A stretch of DNA of 37,462 nt, from NCBI GenBank assembly GCA_905397405.1, contig CAJPVJ010000129.1, forward strand, positions 1 to 37,462. Direction: 5' to 3'. Source of the DNA: Oppiella nova. Lineage: Eukaryota; Arthropoda; Arachnida; Sarcoptiformes; Oppiidae. The notes beneath the pieces are model-generated. The model was not told the origin of the DNA, searched no databases, and saw nothing but the letters and a program-made list of their open reading frames with translations. The stretch's first letter is position 1, and every line of letters begins with the position of its first letter. Below, piece by piece: positions 1 to 10,560 of the stretch. The position numbers and the translations under genes are program-made.

Positions 1-688
1 CCCGACTGATGTGCGCCTGTATTCTCTATCTATGGCTATGGTATGGCATGTCTTAAGCCATCAATTGAGCCATTGATTGTGGCAATAGAGCACAGCATTC
101 ATTGGCACACATTCTTCACACCAAACACTACTATAACTCTAACTTTAAAACTAAACAATAAATCTTTGAATGATTTACTGGCAAAAGCGAGTGAAAAGAT
201 TTACTCCAAACTCTTAAGATGAACATAACAGTAGACCTACTGTTCCCCTTGTTCTCCATGTGCTAACCCTACTATTGACAGTACAAATAATTGCCACTAA
301 TTTATTGCCACTGAATGTGATTTTTGTTATTATAATTACTATTTGTGTAGAAAAATAATTTCTCCGAAAATTGAGTGACGAGTTGTTATACTAATACTAC
401 TCTCTATGTGTCAAAAGTTTTCAGTATTGAATATATATCGTGAAAAATAAGTTTTATTCTCGTCTTCCCATGTAATCCATTATTCAATAAATTCTTTGCT
501 TAATATATATAAATCAATTGCTTTGGCTGTGAATTGAAACCAATTTCTCGCAGAATATTCTGTGCTTCTTGTGGTGTATTAATAATTGAGTGAATATTTT
601 TGCCTAAAGTTTTACTTTTCTTTTTTATATACATTTACTTCTTATATATAAAAGTTATTTAATTAACTCTTCATTCCTTATTCAACAG
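1..688. other. AT-rich upstream region, non-coding
   Basis: No coding region is supported here. The stretch is AT-rich with many stops on both strands. Its right end is pyrimidine-rich and finishes in TTCAACAG, so it reads as promoter-distal sequence or a 5'UTR intron of the exon that follows. A TCAGTA string at 421-426 resembles an arthropod initiator, but no TATA box or downstream element at the usual spacing supports it. Confidence 0.4.
660..688 (+). other. Candidate 3' splice site (acceptor) of a 5'UTR intron
   Basis: A pyrimidine-rich run (CTCTTCATTCCTTATTC) leads into CAACAG, with the AG at 687-688 and more T/C-rich sequence from about 610. This matches a metazoan acceptor and would start an exon at 689 that continues into the first coding exon. 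It could also be fortuitous, with transcription starting within or downstream of it. RNA-seq would decide. Confidence 0.35.
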
Positions 689-997
689 CCTTTATGTGAA
701 AAAAGAGTCTCTTGTGTTGGAAATCAACTCTCATTTTATACGACAATTCTTGTGGTAATCCTATTAGACATGTGGCCAAAGACCACAACTCTAAGGACTT
801 ATACACCACTGCCAACGACTACCACCACCACCGACAAGACAACCGCAAGAATTATAAATGGATTTCAATGTTTTTACAACAATTTATAGACAACGAGAAT
901 TGATCGACAAATTTGTGATATATTTATGCGATTTTCATGTGAATACCACAATCGATACAAACTTTAATTTAAGTGAATTGAAGAGACATTTGTATTG
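689..997 (+). other. Putative 5'UTR portion of the first coding exon
   Basis: This lies between the candidate acceptor and the start codon. It is richer in A/C and CAA/CCA/ACN triplets (notably 780-860) than the surrounding AT-rich DNA, a texture common in long arthropod 5'UTRs. The 63-codon open frame at 712-903 begins on TTG rather than ATG, resembles no family known to me, and is best treated as UTR. An in-frame TGA at 974-976 closes the coding frame upstream of the start. Confidence 0.35.
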
Positions 998-1130
998 ATG
1001 GTGACAATGAAGAGGAAGACACTGTCAAAGACAACGACTACACCACCAGTGACTACAACAGCACCGGTAGTCAATCGGGCTATTGTTTACACAGTGTTGG
1101 TCTCCGTTTGTTGGTTGGGTTCAGTCGAAG
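998..1130 (+). CDS. First coding exon, signal peptide of a secreted or membrane protein (partial)
   Basis: The exon encodes 44 codons plus one base and ends at a consensus donor (AAG|GTAAGT), so the intron is phase 1. The ATG at 998 has T at -3. The ATG at 1007 (residue 4) has A at -3 and is the stronger start by context; both give the same frame, with a TGA at 974-976 upstream. The product has a basic, Thr-rich n-region (KRK at residues 5-7, a Thr/Pro stretch at about 12-23) and a hydrophobic core AIVYTVLVSVCWLG at about residues 28-41, which looks like a secretory signal peptide or anchor. Signal-peptide first exons with phase-1 donors are typical of genes for extracellular-domain proteins such as immunoglobulin-superfamily receptors, because Ig exons are often phase 1-1. 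That family assignment is only a possibility. No downstream exon is recognised before the second leader exon at 27805, so the protein's identity is unknown. Confidence 0.5.
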
Positions 1131-1136
1131 GTAAGT
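1131..1136 (+). other. 5' splice site (donor) after leader exon 1
   Basis: GTAAGT preceded by AAG is a full match to the U1-complementary donor consensus. It follows one base into a codon, defining a phase-1 intron. No convincing terminal acceptor plus coding exon was found in the following 26 kb. Confidence 0.55.
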
Positions 1137-1349
1137 CCACACGAGATATCATATACTATACGAGAGACACATAAAAATCGATCATTAAATTAGGAGCCGT
1201 TACCGGCTTTTATACAATTTATAGTAACACTGAGTTTTTGGGCAAACAGTCTAAGCGCTCATAAAATTCTCTGACATTACAATTCACTACTACTATCTCC
1301 CGTACTATCGCCTACCCCTCTACGTGAGTGCTGTATAGCCTACCAGTGC

Positions 1350-1727
1350 TCTCACTTTCAATTCTGGTATACAATTCCGTATAATATCGTGTGTATCGCA
1401 TAATAACATTACTTACTATTCATTGATTTGAGAGCATTCCTTAAATTAAAATGTTATGAACACTGAGTGCATGAGTAGTGTATTGTATGCCAGTTATATA
1501 AGAGACGACAAAAAAATTTCAATTAATTTCTTTTCATTACTATTATTAATATAAATTTATATGAGTTTTGTATTATTCTGGAGATATTATTTCAATTCAT
1601 TTCGTGAAAGTTGATTGCAAATTGAAATACAGGAGTCAGTCATTCGGATGAGAATTTTGCTGTTAATATATTTAATTTTGAGGATTAGTTAAAAAATGTA
1701 CGAAATAAATGGCAATAATAATAATTA

Positions 1728-1769
<42 letters not shown>

Positions 1770-1867
1770 GTATTGCAATTGTAGTGAAAAATGATATGAA
1801 AACAAAAGGAGAAATATTTTTATTATTGCTTTTATTCTTATATTGTACTCAAGAGAAGGGAATATAA
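1350..1867. repeat. Tandem duplication A, copy 1 (about 518 bp)
   Basis: This runs directly into a second copy at 1868-2381, with only scattered substitutions and small indels. The unit contains a GA microsatellite (1731-1767 here, shorter in copy 2). No coding content: the open frames inside are read through the GA tract. It lies in the presumed first intron. Confidence 0.93.
1731..1767. repeat. (GA)n microsatellite
   Basis: Uninterrupted GA dinucleotides inside tandem copy A1. A homologous shorter tract lies at 2253-2279 in copy A2. Confidence 0.97.
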
Positions 1868-2381
1868 TCTCACTTTCAATTCTGGTATACAATTCCGTAT
1901 AATATCGTGTGTATCGCATAATAACATTACTTACTATTCATTGATTTGAGAGCATTCCTTAAATTAAAATGTTATGAACACTGAGTGCATGAGTGGTGTA
2001 TTGTATGCCAGTTATATAAGAGACGACAAAAAAAATTTCAATTAATTTCTTTTCATTACTATTATTAATATATATTTATATGAGTTTTGTACTATTCTGG
2101 AGATATTATTTCAATTCATTTCGTGAAAGTTCATTGCAAATTGAAATACAGGAGTCAGTCATTCGGATGAGAATTTTGCTGTTAATATATTTAATTTTGA
2201 GGATTAGTTTAAAAATGTATGAAATAAATGGCAATAATAATAATTACACGAAAGAGAGAGAGAGAGAGAGAGAGAGAGAAATGTATTGCAATTGTAGTGA
2301 AAAATGATATGAAAACAAAAGGAGAAATATTTTTATTATTGCTTTTATTCTTATATTGTACTCAAGAGAAGGGAATATAAT
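1868..2381. repeat. Tandem duplication A, copy 2 (about 514 bp)
   Basis: Direct copy of 1350-1867 at an offset of 518 bp. Both copies end in the same GGGAATATAAT string; copy 2 then continues into unique sequence. Its GA tract is about 27 bases against 37 in copy 1, so the microsatellite has changed length since duplication. Confidence 0.93.
2253..2279. repeat. (GA)n microsatellite
   Basis: Uninterrupted GA dinucleotides in tandem copy A2, homologous to 1731-1767. Confidence 0.97.
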
Positions 2382-3059
2382 ATATACTAAGGAATGGAGA
2401 ATAAGAAATAAATTCATTTCATTTTCTTTCACTCCTTACGGAAAGTTGACTCAAGAATTAAGGACTAAATATCAGCGAAAATTGTTGCCATGTATTACTT
2501 GTGCAGTAGAGCACCGGCATGTGGAGCACTGGTGTTTCGCCGAAAGGCATTTGCATAGAGAAACAATCGGTTTATTATACTTTTTGTGTCTCAATATAAT
2601 ACTTAATACCAATAGTAGTAATAGTGCTGTGACTTAGAAATAGGTTTAACGAAATATAATGCATTATATAAGCGCCGGTATGTATAATATAATCGCAATG
2701 CATATAATTTGCTGGTAATGTGCGATCACTTAATCACAAAAACAAATACAATTCAAGTTTCGGTGCGATTGTTATGTTTGGCATTACTTTCCTCTTTTTT
2801 TTGATGTTTTGATTGCAATTATTTGATGTGTTTTTCGCATTTCTCTCATCAAATGTTGTGATAAGAAGTGAAGCAATGCTTTCGGCCATCACTGCCATCA
2901 CTATCACCACCCGATCCCCAGCACAGATCTCCTTCATTGACTGACTGACATCTAAATGATTCAATCAAATAATAAGATTATATCAACAAAACCTTTCGCA
3001 CAAACACCCCATACTGTATATCCATTGTTTATGAGATCCATTCCCTTTTAGACATCCAC

Positions 3060-3093
<34 letters not shown>

Positions 3094-3985
3094 GTTTTAC
3101 TTATTGACTGAAATATGTTTTTGTGTTTTATAACAAATATTTTTATACTACATCTGTTAGTGTCATATTTGCATTAATTGAATGCATATTAATCTTATCA
3201 ATGGTTTTGTTATATTTCATTCCGTGACAATCAAACTGATAGTCTCTCTTACGTTGTGTGCATTAAATACAGACTTAAATCATATAATAAAATGTGAAGT
3301 CATCACAAATTTTTCTATTCACACGTTTTACTCAAAACAGACAAATATTTCTCGTGATAACTCTATCTAAATATAATATACGTTTAAGATATATAACATG
3401 TAATCTCTGAACTCACTATTAATTAATTTAGAAATTTTTTGTTATTACAATAATTACTGTTATTTAGCTTACTGTGAGAATGCACAGAATCGTATACAGA
3501 GTTGTATGAAATGTTATATAATATGTGTTCTCATTGTTGATAATGTCATCCAATCTTTTAAGTGATTATTAACAGAAACGAGACTTCAAATACACATTTC
3601 ATTGTAATGTCAAATGAAAAGAGGAAAAGACTTCGCTTTTGACACAAACATAAGCGAAATACACATATTATATGAAATCCATGTTTCGCTCCGTTTACCA
3701 GTGCTCTCAGTGTTTAGATATTCTTTGTATTCACTCATCACTTCTCTATCTGTACTCTCTCTGGCCTTTCATATCATATCTATAATCATAAAAATTTCGA
3801 TGTATTTTAGATTACTATCCATAGACTTGTATTTAATAAATAGATAATATATTTGTTATGATTTTATGCCAATTATTTCTATGCAAATTATCTACAATTT
3901 TTACAAAATATACCGCTTTTTAAACACAGTATGTATTTATTCTTGAAATTATTTATGCATTTATTATATATCCTACACAAAACAT
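2382..3985. other. Non-coding AT-rich stretch, presumed intron
   Basis: No supported gene. It contains one CT microsatellite (3059-3093) and two copies of a short GC-richer motif (GAGCACTGGT at 2524-2533, ACCAGTGCTC at 3698-3707). Short open frames here (up to 93 codons) have no recognisable domains. Confidence 0.6.
3059..3093. repeat. (CT)n microsatellite
   Basis: CT dinucleotides with a single CC interruption. Confidence 0.97.
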
Positions 3986-4640
3986 AAATACAAATACTCA
4001 TTGAAAAGCACCCAAAAATCACTTTAAAAGAATAAATTTGTTTTTATTATACATTTAAAGCCTTATTATAGACTTTTCAATAGTGTGTTTGTGTTATGTT
4101 TTACTTTTTATATACATTCAAAGGGAAGAAATTGCTAAATATTTTTCAATAGACAAGTTTTACTTCACGTCTGATTACACGTCGAAGACTAAACTCGTGA
4201 ATAAATTTCTGTGTTTTTGTATTCAAAGACTTTTATGAATACACAAAAAAATATTTCGCTAAGAATCAGAAAGAAGTGGAAAATATTTTTGGCGTTCATT
4301 GAAAACCGATTTCAATGAACTTATAAACACCGCACTTATCCAGAGTAAACCATATATAAATTTATATATATAACGGATGGCAATAGATTTTTGTTGTGAA
4401 CAACTCTTATGTGTTTGTGAAGTAGTTTTCAATTGAGCTGAGAATATAACACAAATTATTCATATTTTTTGAATTTTGTTTGAAATTTACCGCTACTTCT
4501 GTAGTGAATATCTGTGTGTTTTCAATGGTATGATAAAAATACTCATTTGTATGGTTCGTGTTTCGGTATAAATGTGTTTGTAATCTAAAATTAATCGCAA
4601 ACTAAAAATAAATAAATTATTATATATTTATATCGCGTTA
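3986..4640. repeat. Tandem duplication B, copy 1 (about 655 bp)
   Basis: The copies share a start (AAATACAAATACTCATTGAA) and an end (ATATTTATATCGCGTT) with 4641-5291. They differ by substitutions and small indels, for example a 12-base segment near 4400 absent from copy 2. Copy 1 breaks the 72-codon frame that is open in copy 2, so neither looks protein-coding. Confidence 0.93.
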
Positions 4641-5291
4641 AAATACAAATACTCATTGAAAAGCACCCAAAAATCACTTTAAAAGAATAAATTTGTTTTT
4701 ATTATACATTTAAAGCCTTATTATAGACTTTTCAATAGTGTGTTTGTGTTATGTTTTACTTTTTATACACATTCAAAGGGAAGAAATTGCTAAATATTTT
4801 TCAATAGAAAAGTTTTACTTCACGTCTGATTACACGTCGAAGACTAAACTCGTGAATAAATTTCTGTGTTTTTGTATTCAAAGACTTTTATCAAAACACA
4901 AAAAATATTTCGCTAAGAATCAGAAAGAAGTGAAAAATATTTTTGGCGTTCATTGAAAACCCATTGAAAACCGATTTCAATGAACTTATAAACACCGCAC
5001 TTATCCAGAGTAAACCATATATAAATTTTTATATAAAACGGATGGCAATAGATTTTTGTTGTGTTTGTGAAGTAGTTTTCAATTGAGCTGAGAATATAAC
5101 ACAAATTATTCATATTTTTTGAATTTTGTTTGAAATTTACCGCTACTTCTGTAGTGAATATCTGTGTGTGTTTTCAATGGTATGATAAAAATACTCATTT
5201 GTATGGTTCGTGTTTCGGTATAAATGTGTTTGTAATCTAAAATTAATCGCAAACTAAAAATAAATAAATTATTATATATTTATATCGCGTT
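4641..5291. repeat. Tandem duplication B, copy 2 (about 651 bp)
   Basis: Direct copy of 3986-4640 at an offset of about 655 bp. The frame at 4738-4956 is open only in this copy and begins at a sequence that is frameshifted or stopped in copy 1, which argues against coding constraint. Confidence 0.93.
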
Positions 5292-5447
5292 CAATATGTC
5301 TCACGACTTGTTGTCTGTGTTTGCAGTGAATGTGAGAGAGAAATGAGTGAATCAAGTGTTGAAACACTAGATATTTATCTAAACTATTGTTTTAATGACT
5401 TAATTTAGAAGTTGAAAAATAGTGATAAGAATTTTTTATATATTTTC

Positions 5448-5449
<2 letters not shown>

Positions 5450-5487
<38 letters not shown>
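5450..5487. repeat. (CT)n microsatellite
   Basis: Uninterrupted CT tract. Confidence 0.97.
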
Positions 5488-5490
<3 letters not shown>

Positions 5491-6637
5491 GCACATACCT
5501 TATATATTATACAATAATACACAGAGTATATACTGATATACTGTATATGTTGCGTGTGATACGAATCATATGCTATATTAAAGTGTGAGAATTGTGTCTC
5601 AAAAGCAAAGCCACGAATCCATTGCCGCAACACATCTTCAATCAGTTGTGCACAGAAATAGTCGACTCCGAAGTCTTGGGTCTCGCGAGTTGTGGTGGTG
5701 TTGTCGCTGACAATCATTTTGAGCTCACATTTAATCATAAATATCAATATATACTAAACCAATAATAATAACTAAATAAACATCACATTCAGAGCAGGAA
5801 TTCTTGGGCTATACGTATGGTATGAATGAATGGAAAGGAGACGACAAAGGGATGCGAATCTACACAGAGATGCAGATGTAGTGAATGTAGGCAACCGTTT
5901 GTGTCAACAAATTCACAGTCAAGTCGTGTGCCTATTGTGTAGTGCACTGTAAGGGCTAAAAGACAGGCATTAAATGTTTGCACAAAAAACTTATATTTAG
6001 TGTATATTTAGTATTCAAACGTATGTTTAGGCATCACTTCCCTTATACTGTATATCTCTCGCGTATATTTGATTACACCTGAAATACCGTATATTGAGAA
6101 ATTAAATTATAAATATATACATAATATAATAAATGGGGACATAGCGTTAGTCGCGATACTATATTTGAGAAATTCATTAATTCCTATCTCATGGCTAGAG
6201 TTTAGAAAAATTAATCAAAACACGTCTTAATCGTAAAAAATAATTAACACTTTAATTAAGTGAAAATTTAGAAATTTATCAATTTTGTAGTTTAAAAAGT
6301 AATTTCCGACTCTTATCCAAAAAATAATAATAAATACCCGGACTTTTAATTACGGTCTGACACCACAGTATGTGTTGAATACGACAGTAATTCTCACTAC
6401 AAAATTGAAGTTTAATTTTCTAGAAGACATACATAACCTTATAATCGATAATATTCTGTATATTCCCTCAACATATCAAACCCAACACTAACTGTGCGAT
6501 CAATTCTCATGACAGTCACTGCACTGTACACAGGATTCACAGCCAATACCAGTGCCTATCGTTCCTATTCTCACAGAAATCTAATTCTCTGTGACATTGA
6601 AATTTTATTTTAACATAATTTTCATTTAAGTCGACTC

Positions 6638-6641
<4 letters not shown>

Positions 6642-6676
<35 letters not shown>

Positions 6677-6701
6677 ATGGCAGCACCGATAGTATGATGA
6701 T

Positions 6702-6733
<32 letters not shown>
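6642..6733. repeat. Paired (CT)n and (GA)n tracts, potential hairpin
   Basis: A CT tract (6642-6675) and a GA tract (6705-6733) are separated by about 29 bases. They are complementary and could form a stem of roughly 28 bp in RNA or single-stranded DNA, or an H-DNA triplex. A GAGCACTGGT-type motif follows immediately (6737-6746). Confidence 0.9.
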
Positions 6734-6735
<2 letters not shown>

Positions 6736-7124
6736 CGAGCACTGGTAGAGTTCAAGTGTGTTATCTATTTGAAGCACAAATGCCTTATAGCGTGTGAATG
6801 ATAGATCACTACAAGATTAAGGTGTACTTTGCAATCAACCGTTTAAGTAGTCTTTTATTTACTCCAATCTCGACTCCGCTATTATTTTAATATCAAATAC
6901 TCTAATAATAGCACTCCTTATGAATAGAAGTGAATAATTTTCTATTATTTCTAAAATATGTGCTAATCTCCGATAATTGATGTTTAAATTGACTGAAATT
7001 AATGCCTAAAACTTTTGTTAAAAATAAGTGAACGGCAATAATGGTGTGTTTATAATGCTGGGTCTTATCAGCAAAAATTCGTTGACATTCAGACAAACAT
7101 TTTTAGTATTGAGTGAGTTTTCTG

Positions 7125-7128
<4 letters not shown>

Positions 7129-7168
<40 letters not shown>
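7129..7168. repeat. (GA)n microsatellite
   Basis: Uninterrupted AG/GA tract of 40 bases. Confidence 0.97.
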
Positions 7169-7169
<1 letters not shown>

Positions 7170-7401
7170 ATCAAGTTTTTTGATAATGATCCATAAAAAT
7201 GTTGCGCTCATTCATTCATTTATTACATTTTTAATTAAGTATTCAAATGGTGTAGCGATATATACATTATATATTTAGGAGTAGTTTATATCCAGTGAAC
7301 ACACATTTGCCAATTGAATGGAAGAGAGCACCGAAACAATAGTGCAATTCTGTGGCACCACTACTACCACTGCCACCACTACTATCCACATACGGGTGCA
7401 G

Positions 7402-7969
7402 CACTTCATGGCATGAATTGTATGAATATTTCATTATGACTTACATAAACAGTTCATTAGAATTTATAAAACAAATTTTTATATATTATTCTTGCTTTGA
7501 ATACACAGTAGTATAATAATAGTGTACATTATATTCTCTGTGTATGAATATATTAGGCGATTATTAGATTTTTGATTTTAAAATTTAAGCAACTATTTAT
7601 ACTTTAAAAATATTTTTCTATACTTACTCCATACATACACTAACACATACTTTCACAAGAAATTTATTTTAAAAATTAAATTTTGTTTTTCTTTCTCACA
7701 AGAAAAATAACAACGAAAACCTGAATATTATTTTTGTATTGAAAAGTAATATTAGTTTTCGAGTTTCGCTTCGGGAAATGGATGCGAGAAATGAGAACTC
7801 TTTTCAATAATAAGTATTACACATAAGACATAGAAAAATGAATTTTGCAAACAATGAGATTTCCCATTGTTTAGCATACATAATACATCGCAAGAATATT
7901 CTATAGCTGTTTAATAAGTTATATTGCATTGCATTTTGTAGAGTGAAATTATTTATTAAAATTTCTACT
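7402..7969 (+). repeat. Left arm of a 568-bp near-perfect palindrome
   Basis: The reverse complement of this segment follows after one base (7970). I read only a handful of mismatches over 568 positions (near 7840, 7730, 7660 and 7630), about 99 percent identity. The palindrome centre reads ATTTCTACT-A-AGTAGAAAT. No coding capacity or transposon terminal features are visible. Transcribed RNA would fold into a very long double-stranded hairpin. Confidence 0.96.
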
Positions 7970-7970
7970 A

Positions 7971-8538
7971 AGTAGAAATTTTAATAAATAATTTCACTCT
8001 ACAAAATGCAATGCAATATAACTTATTAAACAGCTATAGAATATTCTTGCGATGTATTATGTATGCTAAACAATGGGAAATCTCATTGTTTGCAAAACTC
8101 ATTTTTCTATGTCTTATGTGTAATACTTATTATTGAAAAGAGTTCTCATTTCTCGCATCCATTTCCCGAAGCGAAACTCGAAAACTAATATTACTTTTCA
8201 ATACAAAAATCATATTCAGGTTTTCGTTGTTATTTTTCTTGTGAGAAAGAAAAACAAAATTTAATTTTTAAAATAAATTCCTTGTGAAAGTATGTGTTAG
8301 TGTATGTATGAAATAAGTATAGAAAAATATTTTTAAAGTATAAATAGTTGCTTAAATTTTAAAATCAAAAATCTAATAATCGCCTAATATATTCATACAC
8401 AGAGAATATAGTGTACACTATTATTATACTACTGTGTATTCAAAGCAAGAATAATATATAAAAATTTGTTTTATAAATTCTAATGAACTGTTTATGTAAG
8501 TCATAATGAAATATTCATACAATTCATGCCATGAAGTG
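7971..8538 (-). repeat. Right arm of a 568-bp near-perfect palindrome
   Basis: Inverted copy of 7402-7969. Pairing stops cleanly at 8538 (partner 7402); position 8539 no longer pairs with 7401. The base after this arm starts a third copy of part of the sequence, in direct orientation (8539-8666). Confidence 0.96.
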
Positions 8539-8666
8539 ATTTTGCAAACAATGAGATTTCCCATTGTTTAGCATACATAATACATCGCAAGAATATTCTA
8601 TAGCTGTTTAATAAGTTATATTGCATTGCATTTTGTAGAGTGAAATTATTTATTAAAATTTCTACT
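8539..8666 (+). repeat. Third, direct copy of the palindrome's inner 128 bp
   Basis: Matches 7842-7969 in direct orientation with no differences seen, at an offset of 697. It starts exactly where the right arm ends and stops exactly at the base where the left arm met the palindrome centre. The local order is P-Q-a-Q'-P'-Q. Confidence 0.93.
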
Positions 8667-9210
8667 TTTTCATTTGTGAACTCCATTTTCAAATTTGTAT
8701 GCAACGAGAAATGCTATAAGTTTTTAATACAAAAGATCAAAAGTTTTTCAAAATTGAGTCTCTAATAAGGCATTAAAATTGACAAAAACGAGAGCCAACA
8801 GAATATTTTAATAATTCATTTGGCTTTTGGCTAAAAACATATTATAGTTTGAATCATAGGTGTTGTCAAATTTGTCAGCAATATATTAGTTGTACATTAG
8901 GTATATAGGGATTGGGATGGAGTGGCACCCGTACTCTAAAGGCATGTTTAACTCGCTATTGAACACAACAAAAAATTGGGCAAATTTTAATAATTGATTA
9001 ACAGAACAAAATAAATGTTATTATAAGAGTATAAGACTAGAATAATAGCGAATTCTATTGCATTTGCCCCTGAACAAAAAAGCTATTAAATAAAAAATTT
9101 ACTCAAATATATTAGACAATTGTATTGAAATGCAAACGTCGAGTGAGTATAAGGGGAGAGATATCCATCAAATGTATCGAAATATATTTTTTTGTGCTAT
9201 TAATGCGAGT
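8667..9210. other. Non-coding AT-rich stretch
   Basis: Unique AT-rich sequence between the palindrome complex and tandem duplication C. No supported gene or repeat is visible. Confidence 0.55.
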
Positions 9211-9544
9211 AATTGTTGTGCCATTACTTGCCATTACATATCTATACACCTGAGAATTTAACACAACTTTATGTACAGAGTCTCTCTGACATAGTATTTA
9301 TGATTAATGGCAACTGTTTTTTGGGTTCAGTCTCTCTCACTCTCACTATCTATTTGTATTTGCCTTTGCCTTTGGTTGCCATGCAGTTCATTAATGGCCA
9401 GTCTTTTCCCAATGCATACCAAACCCCACAGTAGTATAAGAGAGCACCCATTGTTTTCTTGAATACCATTTGTGGCACTGGAGTTATCATCTAAAAAAGG
9501 TCTACTGTTTTACTGTCTCTCCACTGTATTCTCCATCTATTAAA
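9211..9544. repeat. Tandem duplication C, copy 1 (334 bp)
   Basis: Direct tandem unit. By eye it is identical to 9545-9916 except for the simple-sequence tract. It is not coding: the 73-codon frame here and the 95-codon frame in copy 2 diverge through a change in repeat length. Confidence 0.95.
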
Positions 9545-9916
9545 AATTGTTGTGCCATTACTTGCCATTACATATCTATACACCTGAGAATTTAACACAA
9601 CTTTATGTACAGAGTCTCTCTGACATAGTATTTATGATTAATGGCAACTGTTTTTTGGGTTCAGTCTCTCTCTCTCTCTCTCACTCACTCACTCACTCAC
9701 TCACTCACTCACTCTCACTATCTATTTGTATTTGCCTTTGCCTTTGGTTGCCATGCAGTTCATTAATGGCCAGTCTTTTCCCAATGCATACCAAACCCCA
9801 CAGTAGTATAAGAGAGCACCCATTGTTTTCTTGAATACCATTTGTGGCACTGGAGTTATCATCTAAAAAAGGTCTACTGTTTTACTGTCTCTCCACTGTA
9901 TTCTCCATCTATTAAA
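9545..9916. repeat. Tandem duplication C, copy 2 (372 bp) with expanded microsatellite
   Basis: Same unit as 9211-9544 but 38 bases longer, all of it at 9665-9716. There a short CT/ACTC tract has grown into (TC)n followed by about eight ACTC tetranucleotides. The rest looks identical, so the duplication is recent and the tract changed afterwards. Confidence 0.95.
9665..9716. repeat. Compound (TC)n(ACTC)n microsatellite
   Basis: Expanded simple repeat, present as a much shorter tract at the homologous place in the first tandem copy (about 9331-9347). Confidence 0.97.
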
Positions 9917-10186
9917 TCAATTATATGCAGACGCGTTGCCATTAAATGTAGGAATCAAATAGTAGGCATTCCCTCTGTATATTTCATAATGAGTGGAATG
10001 TATGGACACATAAACCTCTGTTATGGAGATATGCCTAACAATCAGTGAAATATAATGATATTCAGTGCAAACCCAAGAATATTATGAGTCAGCTATTTAT
10101 GCATTGTTTTCGCACCCATTCATAGCTCTCAATGTATTTCCTAAAGAATTGTCGCTTTTTATCGTTTTGTAACTAAAAAATGCTTT

Positions 10187-10560
10187 TCACGCGATTTGTG
10201 TTGAGTCGCGGGACAGACAGCAGATAATGGATACGAACTGTTTGTTAGTTACAGACCATAAGTCGCTCCTACGATAGGGAACTCCGTTTCTAATGTCCGA
10301 TAGTTTCTCTGTATTGTCTGCGACGACGACAACAGCCTGTGCTATCAGTTTGGGATCCGTAGTCTCAGTGCTCCTGTAGTTTCCTTCCGTCCTCTGATTT
10401 TTCGTGCATATTATGCATATATGAATGCTTTCAATAGACAGACACTGAGATGAGGGGACAGACATGTATAGCACAGACACACACACACACCCGAGAACCG
10501 GCAGTCGCGAGCGAAACCCTTATCTAAATGAGGTGTTAGTCGTGCGGGACATCACATTAG
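10187..10560. promoter_or_regulatory. GC-richer island, possible regulatory element or UTR exon
   Basis: This block stands out from the AT-rich background. It has several CpGs (CTGCGACGACGAC, CCGAGAACCGGCAGTCGCGAGCG) and a short CA repeat near 10479-10492. A 99-codon minus-strand frame overlaps it but I recognise no domain, and it could be an incidental result of the higher GC. It could be an enhancer, a promoter or an untranslated exon; nothing in the sequence decides between these. Confidence 0.2.

Larger units (their letters stand above)
5292..7401. other. Non-coding stretch with four GA/CT tracts
   Basis: No supported gene. Microsatellites lie at 5450-5487, 6642-6675, 6705-6733 and 7129-7168. 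The middle two are complementary and close together. Open frames of 64-103 codons run partly through repeat tracts and show no family features. Confidence 0.6.

Noticed and set aside
1725-2307. Open frames with Arg-Glu or Ser-Leu repeats across GA/CT tracts (also at 5436, 12955, 19918, 21699 and 24526)
   Set aside because: These are translations of microsatellites in various frames, not proteins.
4738-4956. 72-codon ORF in tandem copy B2
   Set aside because: The matching region of copy B1 is interrupted, so there is no sign of coding constraint.
8495-8500. GTAAGT donor-like string (also at 34746 and 35502)
   Set aside because: No open coding frame with an acceptor precedes any of them; the first lies inside the palindrome.
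7402-8666. Palindrome as a transposable element with terminal inverted repeats
   Set aside because: The arms meet with a 1-bp spacer and there is no internal region, no target-site duplication and no characteristic terminal motif. Template switch or artefact fits better.
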